Source of the DNA: Blastomussa wellsi
Lineage: Eukaryota; Cnidaria; Anthozoa; Scleractinia; Plerogyridae
Length of the DNA stretch: 64,000 nucleotides
Reading direction: 5' to 3'
Assembly: GCA_947652115.1 (NCBI GenBank)
Contig: OX393570.1
Location: 12,854,950 to 12,918,949 of the forward strand
The notes beneath the pieces were generated by a model, which ran no database searches, was not told the DNA's origin, and saw nothing but the letters and a program-made list of their open reading frames with translations. The position numbers were made by a program, and so were the translations under genes. This document shows positions 34,165-45,813 of the stretch, in pieces (position 1 is the first letter of the stretch; the number at the start of each line of letters is the position of its first letter).

Positions 34165-35045
34165 AAACGATCCTTAATTGTATGTTTAATGTATCTATTC
34201 TTTGAGGAAGGACGTACACCTCCACCCATCATGCATATCCAATAAATCACCCAGTATGCACCTGCAAGCGGGGTTTGACGCTGCACCAGACCTCAATCTA
34301 TGCGTGCCATACTTCAAAATGTCATCAACAAAGGTCTGGATGTACTTCTTGAATTCCTCTCTTAGAGTAGAATTAGAAAGCCCCTGCTAGCGTGGAAATA
34401 CTCGCCAGATTTGGACTTAACAATGCGACGAACAAGCGGATATGATGAATGAGACTGCGATAAAACCTTAATAATTCGCTCAGTAATGGCAACTGGGCTC
34501 GTAGATTTCCAGACCTGGCAAGATAGGAGATGTGACCTTCCTGATACTGGTCGTTTTTGCACTTGGCTACGTAAATAGACATGTGGTCAGTATCAATGGT
34601 CACATCCTGAAGGCAAAAACTGTTAATTTCATCAATGCGAAGAAACCCATAGAAACCAACTAAAAATATGAACAAAAAAACGAAGAGTGACAAGAGAATT
34701 ACTTGAAACATAAAATTCAGCAATTGCCCCCACCGTGTCTACGGATAATGGTTCTTTCGGGTGAACAGGACGTGCCAATTTTCTTTTCGCACCCTCAAGA
34801 GAAGATTTCACAAGGGGATGGTTGGTTAGACATATTTCTAACCCAGCCATAGAATGGGCACACTTAATGCCATAAACAACACCTTCTATGGGGGAGACAC
34901 CCGTATTGTTCGCAAGGCAAATGCTCGTAAGCTCTATAAGAAAAAGTGTAATGTGCAAGGGCTTTCCCGGAATGACAGAGACACCAATCTTTGAGGACGC
35001 CCATCCGCACAAACTCAACCAGCCTCACTTATACTTGGCTAAGGT
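34165..35045 (-). pseudogene. Tyrosine recombinase (integrase/XerD-like) of a cnidarian repeat family
   Basis: Minus-strand pieces: WASSKIGVSVIPGKPLHITL and SPIEGVVYGIKCAHSMAGLE (core-binding region), LVGFYGFLRIDEINSF (catalytic-domain start with the first Arg region, R-I-D-E-I), YGTHRLRSGAASNPAC (H-x-x-R box, near 34270-34300), HDGWR and RYIKHTIK (nucleophile Tyr region) near 34200. Several frameshifts. This is the phage-integrase superfamily as found in Crypton/DIRS-type or host-derived repeats; the exact class cannot be decided here. Confidence 0.65.
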
Positions 35046-35575
35046 TGATGGGGTCCTGGATCCAAGCTGCAAATGAAGAAGGCCTGGATCAAAGCTATGT
35101 AGTAATAGGTCCTCCAAGGCTGCTGGGTTGCTCCAAATCCCGGAAATTAGAACATCTGAAAAACAAAAAACACAAGGAAAACGAAACAAAATCGAAAAAC
35201 TACAAAATGCAATTCCATACAGAAGGGCAATACCGGTATCAGAAGAGGATATACCAAACGCGATGGTTGGCTGCAGAGCATTAACTTACCCGTAAAATAA
35301 TACATTTGCAAAACAGCTGAATCCGGGCGCTACTACAGGCCAAACAATGAGATGGCTTAGAGCGGAAGGCGCTCAAATGGCCAAACTCCCCGCACTATAA
35401 GACAAACGCAAAAAAGAAAATCGTTCTGTATGCGATGGCACAACCCGAAGGATGAATAACAATAAACTACAGACTTATATACCACTATGCAAATAATTTC
35501 ACATGAGCGACATACCAGAATGCAAAAGATTAATTAATCAACATGACACGAGCGTGGGACAAGGAAAAATCTGAG
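35046..35575. other. No gene seen
   Basis: A-rich DNA between the recombinase and its likely upstream ORF; could be element intron or spacer. Confidence 0.3.
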
Positions 35576-35660
35576 TCCCCGACAGGAATCGAACCCATGA
35601 CCTCCCGAACACCGGGTGGGCGCTCTATCCACTGAGCTACGAGAACTCCTGGAGAGCTAG
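35576..35660 (-). repeat. tRNA-like SINE head (second type)
   Basis: The minus strand contains TAGCTCAGTGGATAGAGC (A box) and GGGTTCGATTCC (B box) at tRNA spacing, with a mismatched acceptor stem (GGAGTTC versus GGGGACTC). Called a tRNA-derived repeat, not a working tRNA. Confidence 0.6.
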
Positions 35661-35994
35661 GTCATTTTCACTGAGTTCTTATGTGACGCGCGTCCCGCAT
35701 ACTGCATAGGATCAGCGATGTCACTATCATCATGATTTGTGGAAATGACAGAATGTGTACTTAGTGAGAACACACACTCCATACAGAATGTGCAGAAAGC
35801 AAATATCTTTCTGCTAAACTTTGTAACACAGATATTTAGATATTCTGCACTAACCTAAGTGAATGGAACCATTTGACAGGAAGACAGAACAAATCATGGA
35901 GAACATTGAACATTGTGGGCTGCGAGCAACACCATCAATCCGAAGAAAAAACACTAAGTAGTAAGACGAGCGAGTGAAACGAGCCAAACAAAAA

Positions 35995-36480
35995 AATTTT
36001 AAATACTTACCGGTATCTTGAAACAGGGACCGAAGCATTGGTGAGGGTTTGAATCTTTATGGACTGTGTGATCACCGGTACCTTCCTCCAAGGTGGCTTT
36101 CAGTTTATGGTATGACTTGTTCGTTAGAGCACTCGTTACCGCATCAAATTTATCCAGTACCTCAAGCTTGTGATCAAGCTGCTGTTGCTTTCCCTTTCGT
36201 TTGTGCATATAGTTTTAACGGCGAGCCTTCTTGACGGCTTGCTCGACAGTGGCGCCATTTTCTTCGGAAAAATGTTGAGCTAAACTACCTGATCACTTCA
36301 GTAAGGCTATCTGTTAGACGACCAACCGATGCGTCAACAGTAGACTTATAAATTGCTTTGCTGATCGCTGGATCCATTACGGCCACAGGTATGCCTTCCA
36401 CGTCCAAGGAAAGCGAAGGTCCGCTACTCTGGTTGATGGACTGAAAAAAGTGTATGCAATGATGTTCACAACCCAAAGGA
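35995..36480 (-). pseudogene. Upstream ORF associated with the tyrosine recombinase repeat
   Basis: Minus-strand frames read SSGPSLSLDVEGIPVAVMDP, KSTVDASVGRLTDSLTEVI and then KRKGKQQQLDHKLEVLDKFD, NKSYHKLKATLEEGT. It is helical and charged, and is found in cnidarian repeats together with the recombinase seen at 34165. Frameshift near 36220. Product function unknown. Confidence 0.45.
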
Positions 36481-37216
36481 TGAATAACAATAAACTACAG
36501 ACTTGTATACCAGCATGCAAATAATTTCACACACGAGTGACATACCAGAACGCGTACTTAATTTCATTCCATACAGAACGTACAGAAAACAAATATCTGC
36601 TAAACTTCTTAATGCAGATATTTAGATATTCTCGGTGTGCACTTGGAAAGTGCAGAAGAAATGTCGAAGAGTTAACATTAAAGCATTACAGCAATATTCT
36701 TAGTGCATGTATTAAGGTGCAAGACCAGTTCATTTTATTCTCTCTGGCTTCTTCTCAATCAGTCCAGGATTGACTGCTCACGAAATGCAAGCTCTTTATG
36801 ATAGGCATCACAAACTGTCCTCATAATTACGTTAAACACACTATTCTATCACAAGTGAAAATATGAGAAAGGCAATTATTAAGTACTTATTGAATAATTT
36901 GCATTAGTGATAATTTTTATAACGTTTGTGTTATCATATAATATTATCCCTCGACCCCAGTGTAGAAGTTGGATGTTGATTTAACATGGAAGTGAGAGCC
37001 GAGCTTACCCCCACCCCACCATTTTAATTCAAAATTTAACTTTTTAAGGAAGCATTTTTAAAGGAAGCGTTTTAAAGGAAGCAATTATTCCACTTGCGCA
37101 TTCCTCGTGGGTTATCTACCATCTCATATCCAATGCGCGCTTGTGGAATAATTTTTAATTATTACACTTACACTGTGAGGTGGCATTTCAACATACATCT
37201 TTAATGTTGTTTGCAG
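36481..37216. other. Intron, no gene seen
   Basis: AT-rich. 36480-36620 partly repeats 35450-35560 and 35780-35860 (acagacttgtataccagcat-like and catacagaacgtacagaaa-like phrases), suggesting duplicated element DNA. Confidence 0.4.
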
Positions 37217-37349
37217 GCGGAATCAAAATTTCCTTGATATTCTCAATGGACTTAATCTTGGTCAAAAAGGTGTGTTTGGTATCACACATCAGTTCCATCA
37301 TGTGTTTTGGTTTGGGGATCTGAATTACAGAATTGATATGGAAGTTCAG
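37217..37349 (+). CDS. INPP5D/INPPL1-like: Host exon: SHIP-type 5-phosphatase (FWFGDLNYRID)
   Basis: Acceptor GTTTGCAG and donor CAG|GTGAGA enclose 133 bp. It encodes RNQNFLDILNGLN, then GITHQFHHVFWFGDLNYRID and MEVQ. WFGDLNYRI is the signature motif of inositol polyphosphate 5-phosphatases, with the catalytic Asp and Asn; RNQN-DIL and ITH-F-H are the SHIP-like wording. The exon ends in phase 0, matching the exon at 62483. The next intron (37350-62482) holds all of elements B and C. Confidence 0.9.
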
Positions 37350-37564
37350 GTGAGAGATATTCATTATTCAACAACACATGCTTTGTTAGCAATTCTTAAA
37401 CATAATTTAAGCACATGTGGTAAACATTCACTCAGTATAACTAAAACACTAATCAAACTAAAGGAAATTAAATAGAATTTACATAAGGAAATAGATTGGC
37501 AGTAAAGCTTCAAAGGAGGAAATAAGTAGACAAAATAAGAAAAAAAAGGAAATGGTACGACTGC

Positions 37565-37618
<54 letters not shown>

Positions 37619-37631
37619 TAATAATAACAAC

Positions 37632-37724
<93 letters not shown>
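37565..37724. repeat. (AAT)n microsatellite
   Basis: About 50 units of taa/aat with a few aac variants. Confidence 0.95.
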
Positions 37725-37726
<2 letters not shown>

Positions 37727-37799
37727 CATAGAGTATATGAAATAAGTCATGTGAACAGTGGATTTATATGAAAATGACAAATGATCATCCCAGTGAATA

Positions 37800-37965
37800 A
37801 AGAAGCCTGAAAAAATCAGGACTTCCACAGGATTTGAACCCGTGACCTCCACGATACCGGTATTATGCTCCACCAACTGAGCTATGAAGCCACACATTGG
37901 GAGTGAGGTCAATTTATTGAGTTCATATTTTCCCCTGAGGAGTGAAATGATGTAGAGTATATGAA
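37800..37965 (-). repeat. tRNA-derived SINE, copy 2
   Basis: Same unit as 13045-13260. Minus-strand tRNA-like head between 37810 and 37892 (GGCTTCATAGCTCAGTTGGT is intact here; B box GGGTTCAAATCC), then the aatttattgagttcatat body. Confidence 0.75.
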
Positions 37966-38039
37966 ATAATTCATATAATTATGAACTGCAGATGTAGATG
38001 AAGGTGAGAAATGATCATCACAGTGAACTTCCAATTTCA

Positions 38040-38220
38040 GCAATTGTAATAAAGAAGCCTGAAAAAAATGCAGGGCTTCAACTAGATTCAAACCTATGAT
38101 CTCTGTAATACTTTTTGCGATGCTCCACCAACTGAACTATGCATGAAGCCACATGTTGGGAACAAGGTCAATTTATTGAGTTCGTGTTTTCCAGTGAGGA
38201 ATGGAATGACATACAATGTA
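38040..38220 (-). repeat. tRNA-derived SINE, copy 3 (degenerate)
   Basis: Third copy, about 80 percent alike, with a 4-bp insertion in the D-arm region and the same aatttattgagttcgt body. Copies 2 and 3 are tandem. Confidence 0.7.
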
Positions 38221-38783
38221 ATGCAAAAGTAATGCAAGCAAAAATCACACTTTGTTCTTGTGATTTATAGCCAATTAATCAGTGAAATATTGCATGAATC
38301 GGTGAGCGTCAAAACGAAAAATTAGTTATAAATTGGCGTGATCTTCGTGAGATATTGCTGTGATCTCGCTGCAATGATACCTTGTAAAGCGAAATGATAT
38401 TTTGCAGCAATATGTTGTTGCAGCAAACTTTGCTGTAACAATATATTGTACTAAAGCCAAGTTCCCTGTTGCGATATACATTGTTCTATCAATATTGATG
38501 TGATTGCGTACGATGAATTAATGCTGTAGTTTGCAGATGTATGTGAAAGCTTACATGTAATGAACACAGTCAAGTAATAACTGGTTCATTTTGTGTAATT
38601 CCTCTTCCCATGTGGTTGACCTTTCCACGACTTTCCAGAACTTGATCAGCAAATCTGTGATTGGGCTCTTCCGTGGAAGTATTACTGGGTGCTTTGTTGC
38701 AATTGGAAGATCGGCTCATTTTATGCGACCACCGACTCCATCTTCAGGCCATCTTCATCTACGAATGGATCCAGATGGTGCAG
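38221..38783. other. Intron, no gene seen
   Basis: AT-rich. 38390-38470 repeats gcaatat/aatatattg phrases. Confidence 0.3.
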
Positions 38784-40403
38784 TCAGCTGCACATCTTGT
38801 TAGCTTGCTTTCTCTGTCTTGTTAACTCTTTGAGCTTCTCTAGCACATTGATTTCTTCATGAAAATGTTCACGTTGAACAATCTTATGGACTTCATTTTT
38901 TACAAGCTGAAACTCTGTAAGCATAACTGCTGCTTGTGGTAAGGGTCTAGTGCACTCTGCACTTGCTTGTTCACTCAGCTTAACTTCTCTGTTTGTCAGT
39001 TTAGACTTATGCCTCAGGCACATAGCCACGATTTTTAGCAGATGCTGCCAACTTAATACGTGGACCAAACGGGCTGATGTCATTTTATCATGGAGGTTAG
39101 AACCTGTTACTTCCACATAAGACCTGAAAACAGTTCCTTTCTTCACCTCTGGATCGTCTTCTTTAACTTGAATCTCTTCCTTCTTTGGAGGCTGGAAGAC
39201 ACCTTCATTCCAAAGAAACTCTGGACCCATTAACCACCTGGAACCTTGCAGTAAGACCACGGGGCGCGTGATCTGCAGGATTACTCTGTGTCAATATGCA
39301 GTCTAGCAGTTGGGTTCGTGAGGTCACGGTTCTGCTGTACACTTTTTGTTACGTACACATGAAACCTCCTAGCTTCATTGTTGACATAGCCAATGACAAT
39401 TTTACTATCTGTCCAGTAATACTCCTTAACATCTGGGTATGTCAGTTCTTGAAGCAGAAACTCACTCATCTTGGCCGAAATGGTGGCTGCGGCTAATTCT
39501 AGCCTTGGCACAGTAAACTGCTTCTGTGGGGCAACTCGAGCTTTACTAATGACGGCTTCTTTACGGAACTCAACTTCTCCATCGTCTGCTGCCTTCTTCA
39601 GACCAAAATTTGTGCAACCAGGCGAAGTACCAGCACCAAAGAAATGCACCTTCATTCTATACTCAACAACGTCTTTTGGTGGCTCTCCATCTTCCCACCA
39701 CAGGAACCTCAATAGGCCTCTATGCTCTTCTGACACCATAAACTGATGAATCATACTCTTGATGCCAGTCATTAGTGCTACTCTTTCTTGTATGAAACCT
39801 ACACAGGATTCTTAGCAGAGTGTTCATTTGGTCAGGACCCTGTAACAAGAAGTCGTTAAGGCAAACACCATTTAACTGGGCAGAACAATCAAAAATGATT
39901 TGGTCTATCTTCCTTTGATGGCCCACATTGGTATTTGGCACATAATTACCTCCATCCTGAATTTTCAGGCAGTCTGGTGGCACCCTCTCTGCACACAGGG
40001 CGATCACATCCTTCATGAACACTTGATAATCTTCAAAGAACTTAGGGTTTTTCTTGAACCTTGCTAACAACTGGTGCCATCTCTTGCAAGCTGATGGTTG
40101 CATGGTAAAGTCAAACTATCCGTCTTCAAGGGTAAGGGCATCTCATAGTGGCCATCAGCTATCTCTACAATGCCATTCTCCAGAATTGAGAGGAATCTCT
40201 TGTCTTCCACTGAATAGAATTTGCTTCCCGAAGAGTTTTCTATAAAGTCTGACTCCAGAACATGGATAATTCTTTGCAGATTGATAATTTCTTTTACCTT
40301 GGTCAAAAAGATAAATTCTTTGTGGGTCTCACTGGCAACTATCTTGTTACACACTGCTTCGCCTTCACCGGTTTCACTTGCGGACTTGCAAACTCACCAA
40401 CTA

Positions 40404-42808
40404 CCATATTTACCCGTGTATTATGTGCACTTTGATTGAGAAATTAGCCGTCAAATTTGCGGTGCGTATTATACACGGACCCCATCGTTTGGTCGCGAGT
40501 GTCAACAGAAAAGACAAAAGCTTCACTGTAATTGGTTTTTAATAACTATGGTAAGATAAACAACCAAGAAAAGTTTAAACTTTTGATCCATGCATAAATT
40601 ACACTGACTATTTAAACGAAACAGCCGACGAAGAAAACATGTCAATTGTGAACGATCATAACATCAAAATAGCAATAAAACTTACCACTACGAAACGTCA
40701 AAGCTATACTGTGTCTGATAAATTAAGAATTATCCAGTTTGCCAAGCAGAATGGAACTTGTGCTGCAGAACGTGAATTAGGGGTTGTCCTAAAAGCCGGA
40801 ATGCTGGAAAGCCGGAAATCTGGAAACCAAGGTCTGGAATCCTAAAACCCTGAATGACTACATTTCAGTTAGCTCATGTGAAAATTAAGAGTTCTGCATG
40901 ATAAAGTAGACTTGCCTACAAGTCGAGCTCTCAGAGCGAAAGTGAGAGAGAGGCGCGAGAATTCGTACCACTACTACCAACCCGGAAATGAGAAGTGAAC
41001 GACTTTGAGAAAGTCTAGATAAATTATGAAGGAAGTTACCATTTTTGCACAATCGAGTGAACTGACTAGCACAGCTTTAAACTTTAAACTATCTCTATTC
41101 CAATTCTGTAAACAATAAGTCGCCTCCCAAAATTTGAGTCCAAAATTTATTGTTTCGGTTGTTCCCTTTATTTTAAATCATTAAAAGGAAGAAGAAAATA
41201 AAATAACAGAACAGACCAAATGAGCTAAGGCATGGACTGGTTTCTTAGATGTATGCACCAAAGTCGGCCGAACTTTAAACTTGCAAGACGTCCGTTCATC
41301 GTCATTGGCCAACATTCTGTATTCGAACTGATTTAATTTACCAAGTAATAAAGATATGAGTCACATTATTTGCGAAACGCTATGCTAGATGGGAGTATCT
41401 GCAGAATACCCTGCCACTTCGAAAGCGCTTTCCTGAACTTTATGGATATGCGGATACGTAGTGGCAAGAGTTACCCACTCCCCGTAATATGTTAAGTATA
41501 TTGATACGCGGATACGTAAGACTGTTTCTCACTTTAAGAACGAAAAGTACAGTTACATCCATCTCTTGATAGTCATTGATTTTATTCTCTTTCGCTCAAT
41601 GATCACGCCCTGGATTCATTACTACTTCATATTAACTGTGTATCCACGTATCCACTCTGATCATAGGCTTTATGACGTAGTATCCAGCCTTGTTGGGGGT
41701 ATAGCTTCAAAATGGCAAAAAATGGTGGAGTTATCTTGTATCACGCTTAATTTTCACCTGATCTAACCTATGTGCAAAGTGCAGTCATTCCGGGTTTTAA
41801 GATTCCGGGCCTTTGTTTCCTGAGGGGCATTTCAAAGCATCACTGGTGTCAACGCTTTGGATCGACAAAGTATGGCATTGGCAGTTCGGTGGCCTGCTTG
41901 TTTATGATGCTTTCGAAGCCCACGTGACCGACAGAGTGAAAGCATTGTTCAAACGAGAGAAAACTGACCTTGCTGTTATTCCTGGCAAGTTAACCTCGAT
42001 TCTCCAGCTGCTTGATGTATCTTAAACAAGCCGTTTAAAGATGGAGTTAGAAGGAAATGGATGCAGTGGATAGCCGAGGGGAGCGAGAGTGAGGTGCGAG
42101 AATTCGTACCGCTACTACCAAACCGGAAATGAGAAGTGAACGACTTCTAGATAAACTATGATGTATCTTTAAACAAGCTGTTTAAAGATGGAGTTAGAAG
42201 GAAATGGATGCAGTGGATAGCCAAGGGAATTCACAAGTTCATGGCAACTGGACGTCGAAAGCTTTGGAGGAACTGATCTGTTCGTGGATTTCACAAGCGT
42301 GGAATGACATTCCTACAGAAATGATCACTGCCTCTTTCCTGAAATGTGGCATCACAAACAATTTGGATGGATCAGAAGATGATTTGGTTTACGATTCAGC
42401 AGCAGACACTCATGGACTTGACGATTCATTTGTCAGAGAACTTGTTGCATCAGACTCCGACACTGAACATTGAACATCAAAACGCTAGTGCTGTGAGTAC
42501 AGATGTAGATAATCTTAAGCTTAAGTTTAAACAATGTTGTCGACAAGTGATATAGGTAAAACAACAAGTTTTCTTGCTTGTACAATTGTTTTATTGAATA
42601 GAAAACATGAAAGTTAGGTTGTTATTGTTACTGTTTTTACATCAATGTTTGTAAATAGGTTTTAGAATGTAAATGTCTCAGTCAATTTCCAGTTCAATAA
42701 ATAATTTTAAAATGATTTGAAGTTTGGTTTTGCTTTTGAAATCTTTTTTTTTTTTTTTTCATTTACTGCTCAAAAATTAGGGTGCGTATTATACACTGGT
42801 AAATATGG
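40404..42808 (+). mobile_element. pogo/Tigger-like DNA transposon with TA target duplication
   Basis: Terminal inverted repeats start CCATATTTACC(C/A)GTGTAT at both ends, flanked by TA (40402-40403 and 42809-42810), and the element lies cleanly inside Pao sequence. Transposase remnants on the plus strand: KRQSYTVSDKLRIIQFAKQ (40690, CENP-B-like N-terminal HTH) and LVYDAFEAHVTDRVKALF, LAVIPGKLTSILQLLDVS (41910-42024, DDE domain). The catalytic centre is mostly lost, so it is non-autonomous. Confidence 0.85.
42012..42222 (+). repeat. Duplicated block around a copied 85-bp segment inside the Tigger-like element
   Basis: The segment at 42012-42075 (gatgtatcttaaacaagc and onward to ggatagcc) is repeated at 42160-42222. 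Between them lies an 85-bp copy of 40933-41025 (gcgagaattcgtacc, ggaaatgagaagtgaacga). Confidence 0.7.
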
Positions 42809-43409
42809 TATTCCCAATCCCATAAGGGATCTCAGACCATACGGATCATCATCTTTCCCCACTACAACTTATCTGGGCCTGACAATACTAGGACAGTTGT
42901 TTCCAGTAAGCAGCAAGATCGCTACATCGGGATCATACGGCATTAGCTTATCAGCATTAGGTTGTAAAAGTGTTCTCACTCCTGAGCGACACTGGCCTTT
43001 TGCATCTGTGAACGACTAGCTGGGATTGCATCTTGTGTGAACAACATAGGCAACTTCACAGCGTGCTCCCGATTAAAGTCCAACACTTCGAGTTCATGAA
43101 TTCTGCTACTTGGTGTATGTATGACTGGATTTATGTAAACCAGGTCAAAGGAAATTGTGAGCGAAACTCCTGACAAGTTGTATTTTCTCGCCAAAAGCTG
43201 TTGTTTTCTCTCCAAAGTCGACGCCATCAAATTTAAAAGGATTGGCAGCTTCTATTCTCCTTGGTGACTCACTTATCCGAAAGTTCAGTGCTAGTATTAC
43301 TGTTATTATTACTCTGTCTTGATTCAACAGAACTCGGCTAGATAAATTTGACATGATCCTATAGTTCTGAAGGCATATTTTCGTAAGGCTTGTGTCAATG
43401 GGCACTATT

Positions 43410-44238
43410 CTTAACTCAAATCAACGTAAATTACTCTAACCTATGTCTTTTCGGAGCAAGAAGATTGTAGTTTGGGCATAATAACAAAATCACCAAGTCT
43501 ACTAATTCAATTAAATTATTATTTACAACATAAAATGGCATCACATACTTAAAAATTCCAGCGCAAGAGTCGTCCCGGCAAGCCATGCATGGTCTCAAAT
43601 GATCTGAGGAATAGTGTGTAACATCAAGGATAGCTTGATTTTTAGGCAGCTCCGGATTAAAGCTGAGGAATGTACTTTAATTAGTGACCCGCACATGGTT
43701 CATGTTGGTCAGCGACCAGAAACTATGCCTCCGAACTGAACAAATCGCCGTTAAGATCAGTGGAAAACCGATCTGGCACTTCTACCTATTCCTTGGTTTT
43801 CCCACACAGCCATTTTCTAGGAAATTAAATGCAATTGCCCGCGTGTAATGAAATTTTTCGGTGTGGGACACAATACTACGAAAACTAGAGCAGAATTTTT
43901 CTAAGTCTTTCGCCACAGAATAGTTCGAGCCACTTATCGGCATGGCCGCCTTCGAATCACCCATCAAGTCCGGCAGGGATTCCTATTTGGTGTGGCGAAG
44001 GACTTTTTGCCGTCTAAAGCAAGCACCTCACTATCCTGCCTCGCACAAGCCATAACGAGTTGTTGAAGTTCACCCGTTAGAGCTAATAATAGCCGACACT
44101 TAGATTGCAAAATTTACTTCCTTGTTCTTAGGTGACTTTCTTGTATAATTAATGAGTTTCATAGTGTCCCTTGTTCTAGTCAGATCTTCAAAATCTGTAA
44201 TGTTTGCTTTCTCAGCACAGTCTTTCACAAATGCAGCG
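43410..44238. other. Unassigned repeat-like DNA
   Basis: A minus-strand ORF at 43782-43967 (MMGDSKAAMPISGSNYSVAK) and scattered codons look coding-derived, possibly Pao gag or another repeat; not identified. Confidence 0.25.
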
Positions 44239-44250
44239 AATTCAGTGAGA

Positions 44251-44465
44251 CAATATAATTTGGTTTTATCAACTGGGTTGATAATGTAATTTGGATAACC
44301 GTAAAGAGATTCGAGTGATGACGTTTCGAGCGTTAGCCCTTCGTCGGAGTGAATGGAATGGATTCGGAATGGATTCGCTTCGACGAAGGGCAAACGCTCG
44401 AAACGTCAGAACTCGAATCTCTTTACCATGGCCAATTTACATTATCAACCCAGTTGATAAAACCA
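44251..44465. mobile_element. Head-to-head pair of Penelope-like termini with 12-bp target duplication
   Basis: Two inverted copies of the hammerhead-bearing terminus (44251-44355 and 44385-44465) meet at about 44355-44385. The whole is flanked by aattcagtgaga at 44239-44250 and 44466-44477, showing it inserted as one unit. Confidence 0.8.
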
Positions 44466-44477
44466 AATTCAGTGAGA

Positions 44478-44657
44478 GATGGATAGGCGCCGCTGATTTC
44501 CGTTTCGTAAACGGTCGATGCCATTTTTAACAGTTGATGCCATAATTGGTAACAAAGCTTTTTGGAATGGACGATGCTATATCTGCTCTAGTTCAGGCCT
44601 GGACTTGGTTGCAACTGGTTATAATTTGGTGATAGACTAATACACACTTACCAAATG
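44478..44657. other. No gene seen; flank of element C
   Basis: Short intronic stretch ending with the CTTGAT target duplication at 44658-44663. Confidence 0.4.
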
Positions 44658-44663
44658 CTTGAT

Positions 44664-44837
44664 AGTAGTAATGTTGGAGTCAAACAAATACCACTTCATC
44701 CTCAGACCATTATTTTCCTTTTTTAAACCTACCCAAAATAGGAAGTTCGCTTTACTCACTTTGTATTTTGGGGAGGTTTAAAAAAGGAAATAATGGTCTC
44801 AGGAAGTGTGTATCTGTTTGACTCCGACATTACTACT
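44664..44837. repeat. Left terminal hairpin of element C
   Basis: 174-bp imperfect palindrome. It opens AGTAGTAATGTTGGAGTC and closes with the complement, with AACAAATAC at the standard 12-base spacing. The loop region is 44725-44750. Confidence 0.9.
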
Positions 44838-45048
44838 GGGGAAACAACCACAAAGGGAACAAACCACAAAGGAAACAAACAACCAAAAGTTTTGACAACC
44901 AGTTTCGGCAAACAACCAAAAAGTTTCGGCAACCAAGCACGAAAACAAATATGCAAAACAAGCAAACAAATAGAAACAAAAGAGCTGCAGAGAAAAGTTA
45001 CACCAATTAGACAGAAGCGATGCGGCTGTTACCGTATATACCAAAATG

Positions 45049-45144
45049 ATTTGGTTTTATCAACTGGGTTGATAATGTCAATTGGCCACCGTAAAGAGAT
45101 TCAAGTGCTGATGTTTCGAGCGTTAGCCCTTCGTCGGAGCGAAT
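45049..45144 (-). mobile_element. 96-bp Penelope-like terminus micro-insertion with 8-bp target duplication
   Basis: ccaaaatg flanks the insert at 45041-45048 and 45145-45152. It holds the complete hammerhead-like terminus and nothing else. It landed in the start-codon region of the F-box-like gene; the duplicated ccaaaatg recreates the ATG. Confidence 0.85.
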
Positions 45145-45149
45145 CCAAA

Positions 45150-45488
45150 ATGGTTTGTCATCTCGAGAACGAAAACAACTGTAAACTTACCAAGTTGATT
45201 CAATACTTACCTCCAGAGCTCCGGGAGCGTATTTTTTAGGAAAACCTCGTCGTCAAAATGAAGGAGCGAGTGGTTGTCAGCTGGAATAAAATTCACGAAG
45301 AACTAAAGGAGGCGCCATTCTGCAGCCGTTGCGAACAGCTCGTGAAAGTAACCGTTTGTAGAAAATGTGACCGATGCAGTCGAAATGGATTGTGCTTCAC
45401 ATGTTATAAAAATTGAGAGGAACACTTTCTTGGCAACCCTTCGTTCGATGAAAGCGACTACAACGAGGTATTTTTGAAATACATTTGA
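45150..45488 (+). pseudogene. F-box-like zinc-binding small protein, element C copy
   Basis: Opens MVCHLENENNCKLTKLIQYL, then PPELRERIF and a stop (TAG) at about 45238. The frame continues with FCSRC, CRKC, C, CFTC, the same CxxC set as element A, and one more stop near 45415. The first residues (MV-HLEN) are encoded in the terminal inverted repeat and reappear at the start of the different gene at 60540. Confidence 0.6.
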
Positions 45489-45813
45489 ACCAAGTAGTTC
45501 ACTGTAAAAGCGGAATAGCGTGACCGATTTCTTAGAAAGACGGAAGTCTTTGTTACCCTAGCAACCAAGGCCTTTGCAATCCCAAAATCCCTCAGAGTCA
45601 AAGAGAAATATGGCAAAATCTCATGATTTTCGTCTTTTAGGCAAGAAAAATCGAACCAGAGCGGAACTGTTCAAAAACGTACCCTCAGTTAGCGTGTTGT
45701 AAGTTCTTTTTCCACCACAGAAGTTGGTGAATCCTTGCAGCAAAAAGTACCAAGGCGGCAGAAATTTACATTGATTTATCGAACTGTTGACTTGATATTC
45801 CTTGAATATTGAC
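45489..45813. other. Element C spacer alike to 24880-25050 of element A
   Basis: 45610-45810 aligns with element A; 45490-45600 has no counterpart there. The Rep-like gene present in A at this place is absent. Confidence 0.5.

Larger units (their letters stand above)
38784..43405 (-). pseudogene. Second BEL/Pao retrotransposon, RT-RNase H-linker, split by a Tigger-like element
   Basis: In transcription order: protease region 42811-43405 (SRIHELEVLDFNREHAVKLP, then DVAILLL and VVVGKDDDPYGLRSL); a 2.4-kb Tigger-like insertion; FYSVEDKRFLSILENGI and HYEMPLPLKTDSLTLPCN (40064-40354); RT part 39720-40103; ALKK-like LKKAADDGEVEF and RNase H-like FTVPRLELAAATISAKM, YYWTDSKIVIGYVNN (39281-39772); and a linker or integrase start 38784-39260. 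Frameshifts between pieces; the RT YVDD block is missing. Related to but distinct from the copy at 9960. Confidence 0.75.

Noticed and set aside
35580..35655. Second tRNA gene
   Set aside because: A and B boxes are good but the acceptor stem does not pair; treated as a tRNA-derived repeat.
37564..37912. Poly-leucine ORF
   Set aside because: Translation of the (AAT)n microsatellite.
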